From assembly GCF_002285795.1 (NCBI RefSeq), contig NZ_CP022961.1:248001-312000 (forward strand): 64,000 nucleotides of DNA. Direction: 5' to 3'. This document shows positions 51,022 through 60,031 of the stretch, in pieces. Made by a program: the position numbers and the translations under genes. The first letter of the stretch is position 1. Every line of letters begins with the position of its first letter. The DNA comes from Plantactinospora sp. KBS50 (GTDB taxonomy: Bacteria; Actinomycetota; Actinomycetes; Mycobacteriales; Micromonosporaceae). A model generated the notes under the pieces. The model searched no databases, was not told where the DNA came from, and saw only the letters and a list, made by a program, of their open reading frames with translations.

Positions 51022-51222
51022 ACGCCCGAGAGGCCGGTCATCAACCTGAGAGCACCCGTCGCTCGTCGCTCCGCGTCTGTGGTCTGGCCTGGCGCGAACT
51101 GGCAAGCGCCCTGGCGCGGATCGTCGGTGACGGTGGTGGTGTGGTTCGCATCGTGCAATGCCCGATCCACCCTTCAAATCGCTGAACAGGCGTGTTGCAT
51201 GATCAAGATCGGCGACTGCTCG

Positions 51223-51345
51223 TCAGTAGTAGGTGTCGCCATTACGCAGGTGAGCCAGGACGAGCAGCGCCTGCCGGCCGGGTTCGAGGCTCCGCCACCG
51301 GGATCGGCGCTGCTTAGGGTGGCCGCGGATGCGTTCGGGCGTGCC
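51223..51345 (-). pseudogene. Fragment of an IS5-type (DDE) transposase N-terminus
   Basis: The minus-strand frame reads RSRWRSLEPGRQALLVLAHL then RNGDTYY and stops. This matches the start of actinobacterial IS5-group transposases, in which the helix LEPGRQALLVLAHLRNGDTY is followed by a helix-turn-helix; the rest is gone. The gap 51022-51489 contains nothing else recognisable, so a former insertion and deletion separates the toxin block from the secretion block. Confidence 0.55.
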
Positions 51346-51489
51346 GGTGAGTCGTCGGCGATCACCAACCCGGCGCCGAATGGCTCCGCCAGCCGGCGAA
51401 CCGGCACTGCGCAACCCGCCGCCCGGCTGACCCGGAACCTCCACGCACTCCACGACACGGCGGAGTGTGCCGACGGCGACGGTTGGCGC

Positions 51490-52080
51490 TCAGCCACCGG
51501 CCGTCGCCACCGCCACCAGGTGTTTACCGACGAGGTCCTGGGCCTGCTTGACCTCGTCCACGCCCTCTTCGAGTCGGACGGGCGCCTGCCGGCACGCCCG
51601 CACCGCGCTGTTCAACAGGTTGTTGCCCCCGCCCCGGCTGACCTTCTGGAAATGAGCCTGGGCCTTGTTCACCGAGTCGACGACCTCGGCGATGCCGCGA
51701 CCAACCTGGTCGAGCGTTTGCAGAACCATGCTCAACTCCGCCATGACCGAACCGATCGGACCGCCACCCCGACCTGCGGTGATCCGGTCCAACCCGGCGT
51801 TCATGGCCCGTCCGACCAGGCCGCCGACCTTCATACCGGCGTACGCGGCACCAACCGCGATCAAGGGTGAGGGGTGGTAGCCAGCTGCGTCAGCGGCTGC
51901 CGTGGCTGCTACAGCCATCCCAGCCCCGGCTGCCTTACCGACCTTCTCGCTGACCTTGGTGATGCCGTCACGCGCTGATTCAACCGCTGTGTCCATCAAC
52001 GCGCGCCCGGCGGACCGTCCGACGTTGCCGATGCGGGAACCGGATGTTCCGGCTCGGTTAGTCTGCCGACGCCAGCCCAT
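51490..52080 (-). CDS. Hypothetical glycine/alanine-rich protein of the secretion block
   Basis: A 196-aa protein with a basic start (MGWRRQTNRAGTSGSRIGNV), two small-residue hydrophobic stretches (AGAGMAVAATAAADAAGY and LIAVGAAYAGMKVGGLVGRA) and a C-terminal helical region (LDQVGRGIAEVVDSVNKAQA). No family is recognised. It is the last gene of the minus-strand block of the WXG cassette, two bases after the neighbouring gene ends, and may be a membrane-associated or structural accessory protein. Confidence 0.6.
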   Translation of the reverse strand: MGWRRQTNRAGTSGSRIGNVGRSAGRALMDTAVESARDGITKVSEKVGKAAGAGMAVAATAAADAAGYHPSPLIAVGAAYAGMKVGGLVGRAMNAGLDRITAGRGGGPIGSVMAELSMVLQTLDQVGRGIAEVVDSVNKAQAHFQKVSRGGGNNLLNSAVRACRQAPVRLEEGVDEVKQAQDLVGKHLVAVATAGG

Positions 52081-52082
52081 CG

Positions 52083-52718
52083 CTAGGAAGTCTTGTCAAG
52101 AACTGCGCAGCCGGCGGAGATGAGAAGCGGCACGTTGCCGGCGATTGCCTTTGCCGCCTCGTCCGCGGTCAGCGAGTCGAGTTCCTCGCCCTCGGCCCTG
52201 CCTTGCTCAGCATCTTCGGCGAGGCCTGAGCAGGCAGCCCAGAGTGACTCTTCAGTGCTGGAGAAGGCCCAGATGCCATAGACAGTCGCGCTCACCTTCA
52301 GCAGAGGCTGCCCGTTGTGACCGATGCGCTCCCAAGCCGGTTCATCCGGAGTGCTGCCCAGGCCCTCAGCTGTGGGAAATAGCTTGAGCTGCCGAAACAC
52401 CTTTTCGAGCGAGCCGTCCGGGTCGAACTCAACGAGAAGGCCGCGCTCCAGCAGCGCTTCGATTGCCTGGTCTGGCTGCGCTGGACCGTTTCCAGACGCA
52501 ACGAGGTCATCGCGCAGCGTCGCCCGATTGATCTCCAGCCGAGCGTGCCTTTCGGGGTCGAGAAACGCCCGTCCCCAGACCTTGAACTCGTCGACGGTCA
52601 GCTGCGCGAATTCTTCGCGGAGCCGCACCCGGTAGAACTCCGGTTCCGGGTCGGGCGGGGTGACGTACCGGTAGGAGGGGCCGAGGTTGAGGCCGACGGG
52701 GACGATGACGGTGGGCAT
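52083..52718 (-). CDS. Hypothetical cytoplasmic protein of the secretion block
   Basis: A 211-aa mixed alpha/beta protein beginning MPTVIVPVGLNLGPSYRYVT with a central helix (LTVDEFKVWGRAFLDPERHA), an acidic stretch and a small-residue tail (KAIAGNVPLLISAGCAVLDK). No known family. It lies 24 bases downstream of the 86-residue helical protein gene and three bases before the next gene. By position it may be a chaperone or component for export of the small protein. Confidence 0.6.
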   Translation of the reverse strand: MPTVIVPVGLNLGPSYRYVTPPDPEPEFYRVRLREEFAQLTVDEFKVWGRAFLDPERHARLEINRATLRDDLVASGNGPAQPDQAIEALLERGLLVEFDPDGSLEKVFRQLKLFPTAEGLGSTPDEPAWERIGHNGQPLLKVSATVYGIWAFSSTEESLWAACSGLAEDAEQGRAEGEELDSLTADEAAKAIAGNVPLLISAGCAVLDKTS

Positions 52719-52742
52719 CGGGGGACCTTCCGGGGTTCGGTG

Positions 52743-53003
52743 TCAGAGGACGGCGTTGTACTTTTCGGTCTGGGCGATGGCGGCCTGGATCAGGCCGGCG
52801 CCCTCGCCGAACTTCTGCTTGGCGGCGCTGAGTTTGCCGATGGCTCCCATGACGGCGGGTTGCTGGGTGCCGGCGGCGAGGGCCTGGAGCACGGCGATGG
52901 CCCGGTCGACCTGAGCGTTGACGCCGGCGAGCTGGGCGAGTGCCTTGTCGGCTTCGGACTTGCCGTGTGCCAGGCCCGCCTTGATGTCTCCGATGGTGGC
53001 CAC
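52743..53003 (-). CDS. 86-residue helical protein, WXG100-size
   Basis: An all-helical protein (IGDIKAGLAHGKSEADKALA ... AVMGAIGKLSAAKQKFGEGA) of WXG100-like size, without a W-x-G motif. GTG 53003 is preceded by GGGGAGGA eight bases upstream; the frame continues upstream only as arginine-rich shadow sequence. In actinobacterial cassettes that encode one FtsK-type ATPase, such small helical proteins are candidate secreted subunits. High copy expression would be expected from its strong ribosome site. Confidence 0.65.
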   Translation of the reverse strand: MATIGDIKAGLAHGKSEADKALAQLAGVNAQVDRAIAVLQALAAGTQQPAVMGAIGKLSAAKQKFGEGAGLIQAAIAQTEKYNAVL

Positions 53004-53068
53004 TGGATGTTCCTCCCCTGATTCGTGATGTCCAACGCCCGCCACCGATGGCGGGTGCGTCTGCGGGT

Positions 53069-53737
53069 TCAGCCTCGGATCGCGGCGATGAAGATGAACC
53101 ACAGGATCGGCATGCCGACAAAACAGATCACTCCGCCGGCGCGCACGGACCGGGTGTCCCCGCCGCCGATGCGCGGCTGCCCGACGAGGCTGATGGTGAG
53201 GTAGCCGGCGAAGAACGCCAGCGCTGGCAGCCCGCACAGCGACCAGGGCACGAGTTGCCACGGGATGCGGCCGAGGTCGGTGTCGGGGCTGGCGGCGAAC
53301 ATCAGCAGCGAGGCGAGGGTGCCCAGCGTCGCTGCGGCGGTGTAGACGAGGGCGTTGCGGGCCAGCGGGGTGAGCCCGGGCAGCAGCGGTGGTTGCGCGG
53401 CCCGCCGGTGGGCCTGCTCGGCGACGGTGTCGGCCGCGTCGGCGGATGCGACGGCCCGGCGAAGTGCCTCGGCCGGGTCGGCGACCGGGCTGGGGGCGAT
53501 GCCGCCGACGTGCGGTTCGGGCAGGCGCAGCGTGGTGGCGAACTGGTGAAGGTGTTGTCGCTGGACCGCGAGCCGGTGGGTGATCTGGTCGAGGGCGGCC
53601 TGGCCGCTGCGGCTCGCCGCGGCCTGCTGCTCGGCCCGTGAGCGTTCGTGCTGTAGCAGGGCGGCGAGGCGGCGGGCGTGGTCGGTGTAGGCGGCCCAGC
53701 CGCCGTCGCGGGGCATCGGGGTGACGGGGTCAGTCAT
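53069..53737 (-). CDS. Membrane protein of the secretion block
   Basis: A 222-aa protein with an N-terminal coiled coil (HARRLAALLQHERSRAEQQA; residues 20-75) and four membrane helices in the C-terminal half (NALVYTAAATLGTLASLLMF, LCGLPALAFFAGYLTISLV, GVICFVGMPILWFIFIAAI). Its ATG overlaps the stop of the FtsK-type gene (ATGA). It probably anchors the ATPase in the membrane, replacing EccB/EccD-type core proteins that are absent here. Confidence 0.7.
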   Translation of the reverse strand: MTDPVTPMPRDGGWAAYTDHARRLAALLQHERSRAEQQAAASRSGQAALDQITHRLAVQRQHLHQFATTLRLPEPHVGGIAPSPVADPAEALRRAVASADAADTVAEQAHRRAAQPPLLPGLTPLARNALVYTAAATLGTLASLLMFAASPDTDLGRIPWQLVPWSLCGLPALAFFAGYLTISLVGQPRIGGGDTRSVRAGGVICFVGMPILWFIFIAAIRG

Positions 53738-56370
53738 GCCATGTCGTCGATCTGGTCGAGGGTTCCGGGGCGGACGTAGGGGACGATGAGGGTGCGGCGG
53801 TTGTCGTGCCGCTCTATAAGTAGGGCCCGGTTGGGTCGGGACTGCCACTCGGAGGCGTATTCGCCGAGCAGGGAGCCGATGTCGCTGCCGGGCAGGTTGA
53901 GCGCGACGAGGCAGGCGACCTCGCCGCCGCCGGTGGGACCGAGGTCGTCGCTGAACCGGCTCAGGGTGCGCCACCAGCCGAGCAGGTGCACACCGTGGCC
54001 GGGCCCGTTGGCCAACACGGCCCGCAGGTCGTCGTGCCCGGAGCGGTAGGTGGTCGGGTCGCTGGTAGCGAGGAGGTTGGTCGCGGCGTCGGCGCCGAAC
54101 ACCACCAGGTACGTCGACTGCCCGCCGCCAGGCTCGGACTGCTGGGCGAGGTCGACCAACTGCGTCCGGTACTGGGTGGAGGTGAGCGTTTCGCAGGGGT
54201 GGCCGGCTGCGGTGATCGCCTCGACGGTGGCGTCGGCGGCCTCGTCGGCGGCGGCGACAAGCGGCGCGACGAGGAAGCGGGCGGTGCCGGGGGTGTGCTG
54301 GCGGGCCAGGCTGACCGCGGCTGCGTACAGCACGTCGGCTCCGACCGGTGAGGTGCCGAGCACGGCCAGATGGCTGCCCGGCGTGGCGTCGAGGGTGAAC
54401 CCGGCGGTCGGTAGACCGACCTCGACGGCACGGCCGACCAGCGCCCGCCGCCGCCGTACGTTCGGAGACAGGCGGGCGAAGATGGGATCGGCGTCGGGGT
54501 GCTGCTCGGCGTAGCCGGCGAACACCGCGGGCGGCGCGTCGCCCGGCGGTCGGGCGTTCCACAGCAGGTGGCGCTGCGCTGTCACCGATGTGGCATCGGC
54601 GTTCGGGAAGCGGATCACCCGGTTCGCCCCCGGTATCCCGGCGGCCGCGTTGACGACGGCTGCGCCGATCGGGAGGTTGTCGGCACCGTCGTTGAGCTGG
54701 TCGAGGATCCCGCCGCCGCCGGCGAGAGCGATCCGCAGCGGAAACTGCCCGAAGATCGACTCGGTTTTCGCGAACAGCGCCTCCACCCCGGAGATGGTCT
54801 GCGAGGCCAGGACCAGGTGGATGCCGTACGAGCGGCCCTTGCGCGCCAACTCCTCCAGCAGCGCCACCGCCTGCCGGGCCACCGCGTCGTTGCCCTCGAA
54901 GAGCACATGGAACTCGTCGATCACCGCCACCAGCCGCGGCATCGCCACGTCCGGCCGCCCGGTGCGCAGGTCGGCCAGCTTCGTCACCCCGGCCCGCTTC
55001 AACTCGCTCGCCCGGCGGGTCATCTCCCGCGACAGCGTGCGCAGCACCGCCAGCCCGTACTCCCGGTCGGACTCGATACCGACCGTGCGGGCGTGCGGGA
55101 TCCACGACGGATCCACGGCCGTCGGGGTGAACTCCGCGAACGACACCCCCTCCTTGAAGTCCAGCAGATACAGGCCCAACTCGTCCGGCGAGTAGCGCGA
55201 GGCAAGGCCGTAGAGCACATCCAGCAGGAAGACCGTCTTGCCCGACCCGGTACGCCCACCCACCAACCAGTGCGGCGTCGCATCATCCAGCGCCAGCACG
55301 CACTCGGCGCGGCCGTCCCGCCCGACCACGGTCCGCAAGCCCTCGACCGACGACTCCTGCCACATCTCGGCCGGCATCAACGCCGTGAAATCCGTGGACG
55401 CCTGCACCCGCGCGGCTTTCGCCAACCGGCGACAGACCGCTTCGACCAGCTCGTCGGGTGGGCCGCTGTCCAGCCGCATCGGCACCGCCAACCCCGTACC
55501 GTCGTCGCTGAACCGGTACGGACCCGGCGGATCCGAGACCTGGAACGATCCGTCGCCGGTCGCCGTCAGGTGCGTCGTCCGTTCCAGTCGGGGCACCGCG
55601 TCCAGACCCGGGTGTTGCGGCGGCGGATAACCGGCCAGCAACAGGAACACACCCGCGGCCGGCCCGGCGTGCGCGATCGCCGTTAGCCGCGACCATTCCG
55701 TACGCCCCGTCCCCTGCGGCATGGCCGCGACACAGAGCAGCAGCACCGACGGGTCCGCCTCACCGGCCTGGACCCGCTCGATCCGCTCCTCCGCCTCGGC
55801 GAGTACCCGCTGGAAACCCGGAAGGTCAATCGCGGGCCGCCGCCACGCATCCGCCTCCACCATCGCGCGGAACGGACCGAGCACCGCACCGAGCGTCGCC
55901 CCGTCCACGGTCGCAACCCGAAGCGCGCCGTCCGGCATCGCCGCAAGCACCCGCAGCAGCAACCCACGCAGCCAGCGCGCCAGGGACGGATCGCGGGCAT
56001 CAATGTCAATCGCCAGATGACCGGCTCCCACGAACGGTACGACGACGGTGAATACGCTGCCTGCGACCGGTGACGCCCCACCCAGCCGAACCGCAAGCGG
56101 GCGACCCACAGCCGCGTCCACGCCCGTCGGAAGGCTCCCGGCGGCAGCGTCCAGCCGGCAACCGAGCCAGCCCGGCGTCAGCCCTTCGGCCAGCCGCTGC
56201 ATGCCGGCGGCGAACCGCCGGGCGTCCTCGACGGCCTGCGCAGAGCGGCTGTCCTGCCCGCTGCTGCCGCTTGCGTTGGCGCGCAGCCCGGCGCGTGCGG
56301 CCTCCACATGCGACAACGCCTCCCGGTGCGCCGCCACCGCCCGACCGAACGCCGACGCCACCGACTCCAT
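53734..56370 (-). CDS. FtsK/SpoIIIE-domain ATPase, type VII-secretion-like
   Basis: An 878-aa protein. Residues 1-340 form a non-motor domain; the motor has Walker A VGGRTGSGKTVFLLDVLYGL (371-378 core) and Walker B VAVIDEFHVLFE (482-486), with LLDFKEGVSFAEF and LASQTISGVEALFAKTE as further FtsK/EccC hallmarks. The C-terminal part looks like a degenerate second ATPase domain without a P-loop. EccC proteins of type VII secretion have two or three such domains, so this is a reduced version. ATG 56370 is the natural start. It is the first gene of its block, in a 4-base overlap with the membrane protein gene. Confidence 0.8.
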   Translation of the reverse strand: MESVASAFGRAVAAHREALSHVEAARAGLRANASGSSGQDSRSAQAVEDARRFAAGMQRLAEGLTPGWLGCRLDAAAGSLPTGVDAAVGRPLAVRLGGASPVAGSVFTVVVPFVGAGHLAIDIDARDPSLARWLRGLLLRVLAAMPDGALRVATVDGATLGAVLGPFRAMVEADAWRRPAIDLPGFQRVLAEAEERIERVQAGEADPSVLLLCVAAMPQGTGRTEWSRLTAIAHAGPAAGVFLLLAGYPPPQHPGLDAVPRLERTTHLTATGDGSFQVSDPPGPYRFSDDGTGLAVPMRLDSGPPDELVEAVCRRLAKAARVQASTDFTALMPAEMWQESSVEGLRTVVGRDGRAECVLALDDATPHWLVGGRTGSGKTVFLLDVLYGLASRYSPDELGLYLLDFKEGVSFAEFTPTAVDPSWIPHARTVGIESDREYGLAVLRTLSREMTRRASELKRAGVTKLADLRTGRPDVAMPRLVAVIDEFHVLFEGNDAVARQAVALLEELARKGRSYGIHLVLASQTISGVEALFAKTESIFGQFPLRIALAGGGGILDQLNDGADNLPIGAAVVNAAAGIPGANRVIRFPNADATSVTAQRHLLWNARPPGDAPPAVFAGYAEQHPDADPIFARLSPNVRRRRALVGRAVEVGLPTAGFTLDATPGSHLAVLGTSPVGADVLYAAAVSLARQHTPGTARFLVAPLVAAADEAADATVEAITAAGHPCETLTSTQYRTQLVDLAQQSEPGGGQSTYLVVFGADAATNLLATSDPTTYRSGHDDLRAVLANGPGHGVHLLGWWRTLSRFSDDLGPTGGGEVACLVALNLPGSDIGSLLGEYASEWQSRPNRALLIERHDNRRTLIVPYVRPGTLDQIDDMA

Positions 56371-57067
56371 GCCAACGTCTCCCCAGGACCGATGGACCGC
56401 GATCTCTGGCGCCGACCCTATCCAACGACACCACCCGCAGTCAGTCCCGTATTGCGCAGCGTGCTGGGCAACGTAGTGAGGAGGTCTCTGTCACGGCGAG
56501 GACGTGCCCGGTCCGCCAGCCGACGTCAGTCGGCCAGGGCGTGCACTACAGCAATGAGTAGCGCATCGACAGCGAAAAGTGATAGGAGTGGCAGACCATC
56601 GCCTCAGGGGAGTCTCGCGATGCGAGTGGAGGTGCTCTCAGGCCATGGCGGCCAGCAGTTCGGCCGCACCGTTCAACACCTTCAGCAGGCCGGAACGAAT
56701 GTGGTTGCCTGGCAGGAGTCGCACCGCCAGGCGCGGCAGGCTCTCGCCGCGAGTCGCCGTGCAAAGCCCTGGTGGAAGCGCTTGTTGAGGATCTCCACGG
56801 TTGAGGAGCGGGAGGCGAGCCGCCGGCCGAGCTTGTCGATCCCCTCATTGGGCGCCTGCCACGGCTCATCCGGGACGAGATCCGGACGAGCCTGATCCGG
56901 GCGCGGGCAACATTCGACCTCCCGAAGCCCGCCGCCCGTCCGTTACAACGGGCAGGTCTGCACCTCACCGTCGGCGGCCGGCCGAGCCGTCTGCGGGGGT
57001 ACCTGAGCCCCGCTCCCGCAGCTCAGCGCGGTGGAAGCCGGTGGGGAGTCTGGCGCACGAAACAAGC
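56371..57067. other. Intergenic region, probable gene remnant
   Basis: No convincing gene. On the minus strand GNHIRSGLLKVLNGAAELLA ends at 56638-56640, preceded by LPRLAVRLLP; it looks like the end of a lost protein, but upstream the frame is not open. Promoters for the FtsK-type gene should be near 56400. The downstream end holds the 3' end of the dehydrogenase gene and no obvious hairpin. Confidence 0.4.
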
Positions 57068-60031
57068 TCAGTCGTGGAGGTGGGCGGCGAGCAACTCGGC
57101 AAGATGGACACCCTGCACGCCGGCGAGCTGTTCGGCCTGCGTCCGGCAGGAGAAGCCGTCCGCGAGCAGCACGGTGCCCGGGGAACGCTGACGAACCGCG
57201 GGAAGTAGCGAGCGTTCGGCTACCGCCACCGATATGTCGTAGTGACCTCGTTCCATGCCGAAGTTCCCGGCCAGCCCGCAGCAGCCGGCCAGGATCTCGA
57301 TCTTCGCGCCCGTTTCGTTCAGCAGCCGGCGGTCGGTTTCGAAGCCCATCACCGCGTGCTGATGGCAGTGCGGCTGGGCGATCACCGTGATGCCGTCGAG
57401 CCGGGGTGGTCGCCACCGATCCTTTCGACCGGGCTGTTCGGTGAGGATTTCCGCCAGGGTGCGGACCGCCGCCGACACGGTGCCGGACCGTGGGTCCTCC
57501 GGAAGCAGGTCGGGCAGTTCCTGGCGCAGCACGGCCGTGCAGGACGGCTCGATCCCGACGATCGGGAGGCCAGCCGACACGAACGGGGCCAGGATGTCGA
57601 GCGTGCGCCGCAGCCGGATCCTGGCGGCGTCCAACTGGCCGGTCGAGATCCAGGTCAGTCCGCAACAGGCGGTTCGCGATGGCACCACCACCTCGTAGCC
57701 GGCCGCCTGGAGGACCTCGATGACGGCGTGCCCGGCCGTGGGAGAGAACGCGTCGGTGAAGGTGTCCGCCCAGAGCACCACCCGGGGCGGACCGCCCGAT
57801 TCCGGTCGCTCCGCCGGATCAGCCAGGCGGCGGGTACGGGTTGCCCGCCGCAGCGGGACGGGGGCGAAGCGGGGGATGCCGCGGCGTACGTCCATCCCCC
57901 CGAGTCGAAGCAGTCGCGAGCGAATCAACGCTGGCCGCAGCAGGGAATTGACCAGCCGCGGTGCCATCCCGGCAAGCCGGGCCCAGCGCGGCAGTTGCCC
58001 CAGGGCGTAGTGATTCGCCGGCCGCAGCCGCCCGCGGTAGGCATGGTGCAGCACCTCCGCCTTGTACGTGGCCATGTCCACGCCGGCCGGGCAGTCGCTG
58101 CCGCACGCCTTGCAGGACAGGCAGAGGTCCAGCGCCTCGAGCACCTCGCGGGAGCGGAAGCCGTCCCGGACCAGGCTGCCGTTCGCCAGCTCCTGCAGCA
58201 CCCGCGCCCGGCCCCGGGTGGAGTCTGTCTCGTCGCCGGTGGCCAGGAACGACGGGCACATGAATCCGCCGGCCGCGGAGTTGTCGGCTCGGCACTTGCC
58301 GACGCCTACGCAACGGTGCACCGCGTTGGTGAGGTCGCCGCCGTCCTCGCGCAGCGCCATGCCGCCGGGGCGCCGGGACAGCGGCAGCGGGTGGGCGACG
58401 GGTCGGCGCAGGTCGTCGTCCACGGCCCGGGGCCGGACGACGACTGCGGGGTTGAGCAGGTCGTGCGGGTCGAAGACTGCCTTGAACGCGGCGAAGGCGG
58501 CGATCGCGTTCGGGGAGTACATTTCCGGCAGGAGTTCGCTGCGGGCCCTGCCGTCCCCGTGTTCCCCGGAGAGCGAACCGCCGTGCGCCGCGACCAGCCG
58601 GGCCGCGTCCAGCAGGAAGGGCCGCATCCGCTCCGGACGCCCAGCCAGCGGCAGGTTCAGCCGCAGGTGGACGCAGCCGTCACCGAAGTGGCCGTAGGCC
58701 AGGCCCTCGATGCCGTGTTCGGCGAGCAACTCCTCCAACTCGCGCAGGTAACGCCCGAGCCGCTCGGGTGGGACCGCGGCGTCCTCCCAGCCCGGCCATG
58801 CCTGCTCGCCGGCGGCGGTCCGGCCGGCCAGGCCCGCACCGTCCTCGCGGATCCGCCACAGCCGGGCCGCCTCCGCGCCCGCGGGCACCACGCGCAGCTC
58901 TCGGGTGCCGGCACCGACGGCCAGCCGCCGGGCGGCAGCGTACGCGTGCTCCGGGCTGTCCCCGCCGGTCTCCACGAGCAGCCACCCACCGCCGCGGGGC
59001 AGCTCCGGCACGGCGCCGGAACCCTTGTGCCGGCGGACGACGTCGACGATGCGGGCGTCGATGCCCTCGACCGCCAGCGGCCCGTGGCCGAGCAGGGCGG
59101 GTACGGCGTCGGCGGCGGTGGCCATGTCGGGATAGCCGAGCACGGCGAGCGCGTGCGCCGCCGGCGGCCGTACCAGCCCGACGGTGGCGCCCAGCACCAG
59201 CGCGCAGGTCCCCTCCGTGCCGACCAGGGCCCTGGCAACGTCGCCGCCGTGCTCGGGCAGCAGGTGCTCCAGCGAGTAGCCCGAGACCTGGCGGCCGAAC
59301 CGGCCCAGCTCGGTCCGGATGGTGGCGAGGTGGAGCCGCACCATCTCCGCGAGCCCCGGCACCGACGACACGCCGGTCGCCGCCGGTACGGCATCCCCGC
59401 CGGGCTGTGCCGTGGCCGCATCGCGGTACCGCGCCGTGACAGCGCCGCCGGGCTGTGCCGTGGCCGCGTCGCGTCCGGCGAGGAACCTGCGCCCGGCGCC
59501 GTCGAGCACGTCCAGCGCCAGCACGTTGTCCGAGGTGCGCCCGTACGCTATCGCGTGCGACCCGCAGGCGTTGTTGCCGATCATGCCGCCGACGGTGCAG
59601 CGGGCGTGGGTGGACGGATCGGGGCCGAACCGGAGCCCGTGTGGACCCGCCGCCCTCTGCAGGGTGTCGAGGACGGTGCCGGGTTCGACGACGGCCGACC
59701 TGGCCTCCGGGTCGATGGCGAGCACCCGGTTCAGATGCCGGCTGGTGTCGAGCACGATGCCGGGACCGACCGCGTTGCCGGCCACGGACGTGCCGGCGCC
59801 GCGCATGGTCAGCGGCGTCCCCGTCTCGCGGGCGATCTCGGCGGTGCCGAGGATGTCGTCCACGTCCCGGGGGAACACCACCACCCGGGGCACCACCCGG
59901 TAGTTCGACGCGTCGCTGGAGTACTCGGCCCGGCGCAGGGCCGACGCGCTCACCTCGCCGCCGACCGCCGCCCGCAACCGCTCGACCAGGTCGGCGCGGC
60001 GCAGTCGCTGCCTGGCGCCGTCGGTTGTCAT
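57068..60031 (-). CDS. FAD/4Fe-4S D-2-hydroxyacid dehydrogenase (D-lactate dehydrogenase-like fusion)
   Basis: A 987-aa flavo-iron-sulfur protein. Order: FAD-binding domain (RGAGTSVAGNAVGPGIVLDT, GGMIGNNACGSHAIAYGRTS, residues 60-270); FAD-oxidase C-terminal domain with GLAYGHFGDGCVHLRLN and LSGEHGDGRAR (to about 560); 4Fe-4S segments CVGVGKCRADN and CLSCKACGSDCPAGVD (about 590-680); and two CCG domains (CCGLTW, CCGLAGNFG). It oxidises a D-hydroxyacid such as D-lactate, D-2-hydroxyglutarate or glycolate and passes electrons to the membrane chain. A 48-bp in-frame duplication at about 59401-59470 inserts a second DAATAQPGG. ATG 60031 overlaps the ribulokinase stop. Confidence 0.85.
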   Translation of the reverse strand: MTTDGARQRLRRADLVERLRAAVGGEVSASALRRAEYSSDASNYRVVPRVVVFPRDVDDILGTAEIARETGTPLTMRGAGTSVAGNAVGPGIVLDTSRHLNRVLAIDPEARSAVVEPGTVLDTLQRAAGPHGLRFGPDPSTHARCTVGGMIGNNACGSHAIAYGRTSDNVLALDVLDGAGRRFLAGRDAATAQPGGAVTARYRDAATAQPGGDAVPAATGVSSVPGLAEMVRLHLATIRTELGRFGRQVSGYSLEHLLPEHGGDVARALVGTEGTCALVLGATVGLVRPPAAHALAVLGYPDMATAADAVPALLGHGPLAVEGIDARIVDVVRRHKGSGAVPELPRGGGWLLVETGGDSPEHAYAAARRLAVGAGTRELRVVPAGAEAARLWRIREDGAGLAGRTAAGEQAWPGWEDAAVPPERLGRYLRELEELLAEHGIEGLAYGHFGDGCVHLRLNLPLAGRPERMRPFLLDAARLVAAHGGSLSGEHGDGRARSELLPEMYSPNAIAAFAAFKAVFDPHDLLNPAVVVRPRAVDDDLRRPVAHPLPLSRRPGGMALREDGGDLTNAVHRCVGVGKCRADNSAAGGFMCPSFLATGDETDSTRGRARVLQELANGSLVRDGFRSREVLEALDLCLSCKACGSDCPAGVDMATYKAEVLHHAYRGRLRPANHYALGQLPRWARLAGMAPRLVNSLLRPALIRSRLLRLGGMDVRRGIPRFAPVPLRRATRTRRLADPAERPESGGPPRVVLWADTFTDAFSPTAGHAVIEVLQAAGYEVVVPSRTACCGLTWISTGQLDAARIRLRRTLDILAPFVSAGLPIVGIEPSCTAVLRQELPDLLPEDPRSGTVSAAVRTLAEILTEQPGRKDRWRPPRLDGITVIAQPHCHQHAVMGFETDRRLLNETGAKIEILAGCCGLAGNFGMERGHYDISVAVAERSLLPAVRQRSPGTVLLADGFSCRTQAEQLAGVQGVHLAELLAAHLHD

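Noticed and set aside
51174-51497. 107-codon minus-strand frame overlapping the IS5 fragment
   Set aside because: The transposase-like residues are in another frame; this one shows no pattern.
56546-56968. 140-codon minus-strand frame before the dehydrogenase
   Set aside because: Arg/Ser/Gly-rich, no start signal, no resemblance to a protein; treated as intergenic.
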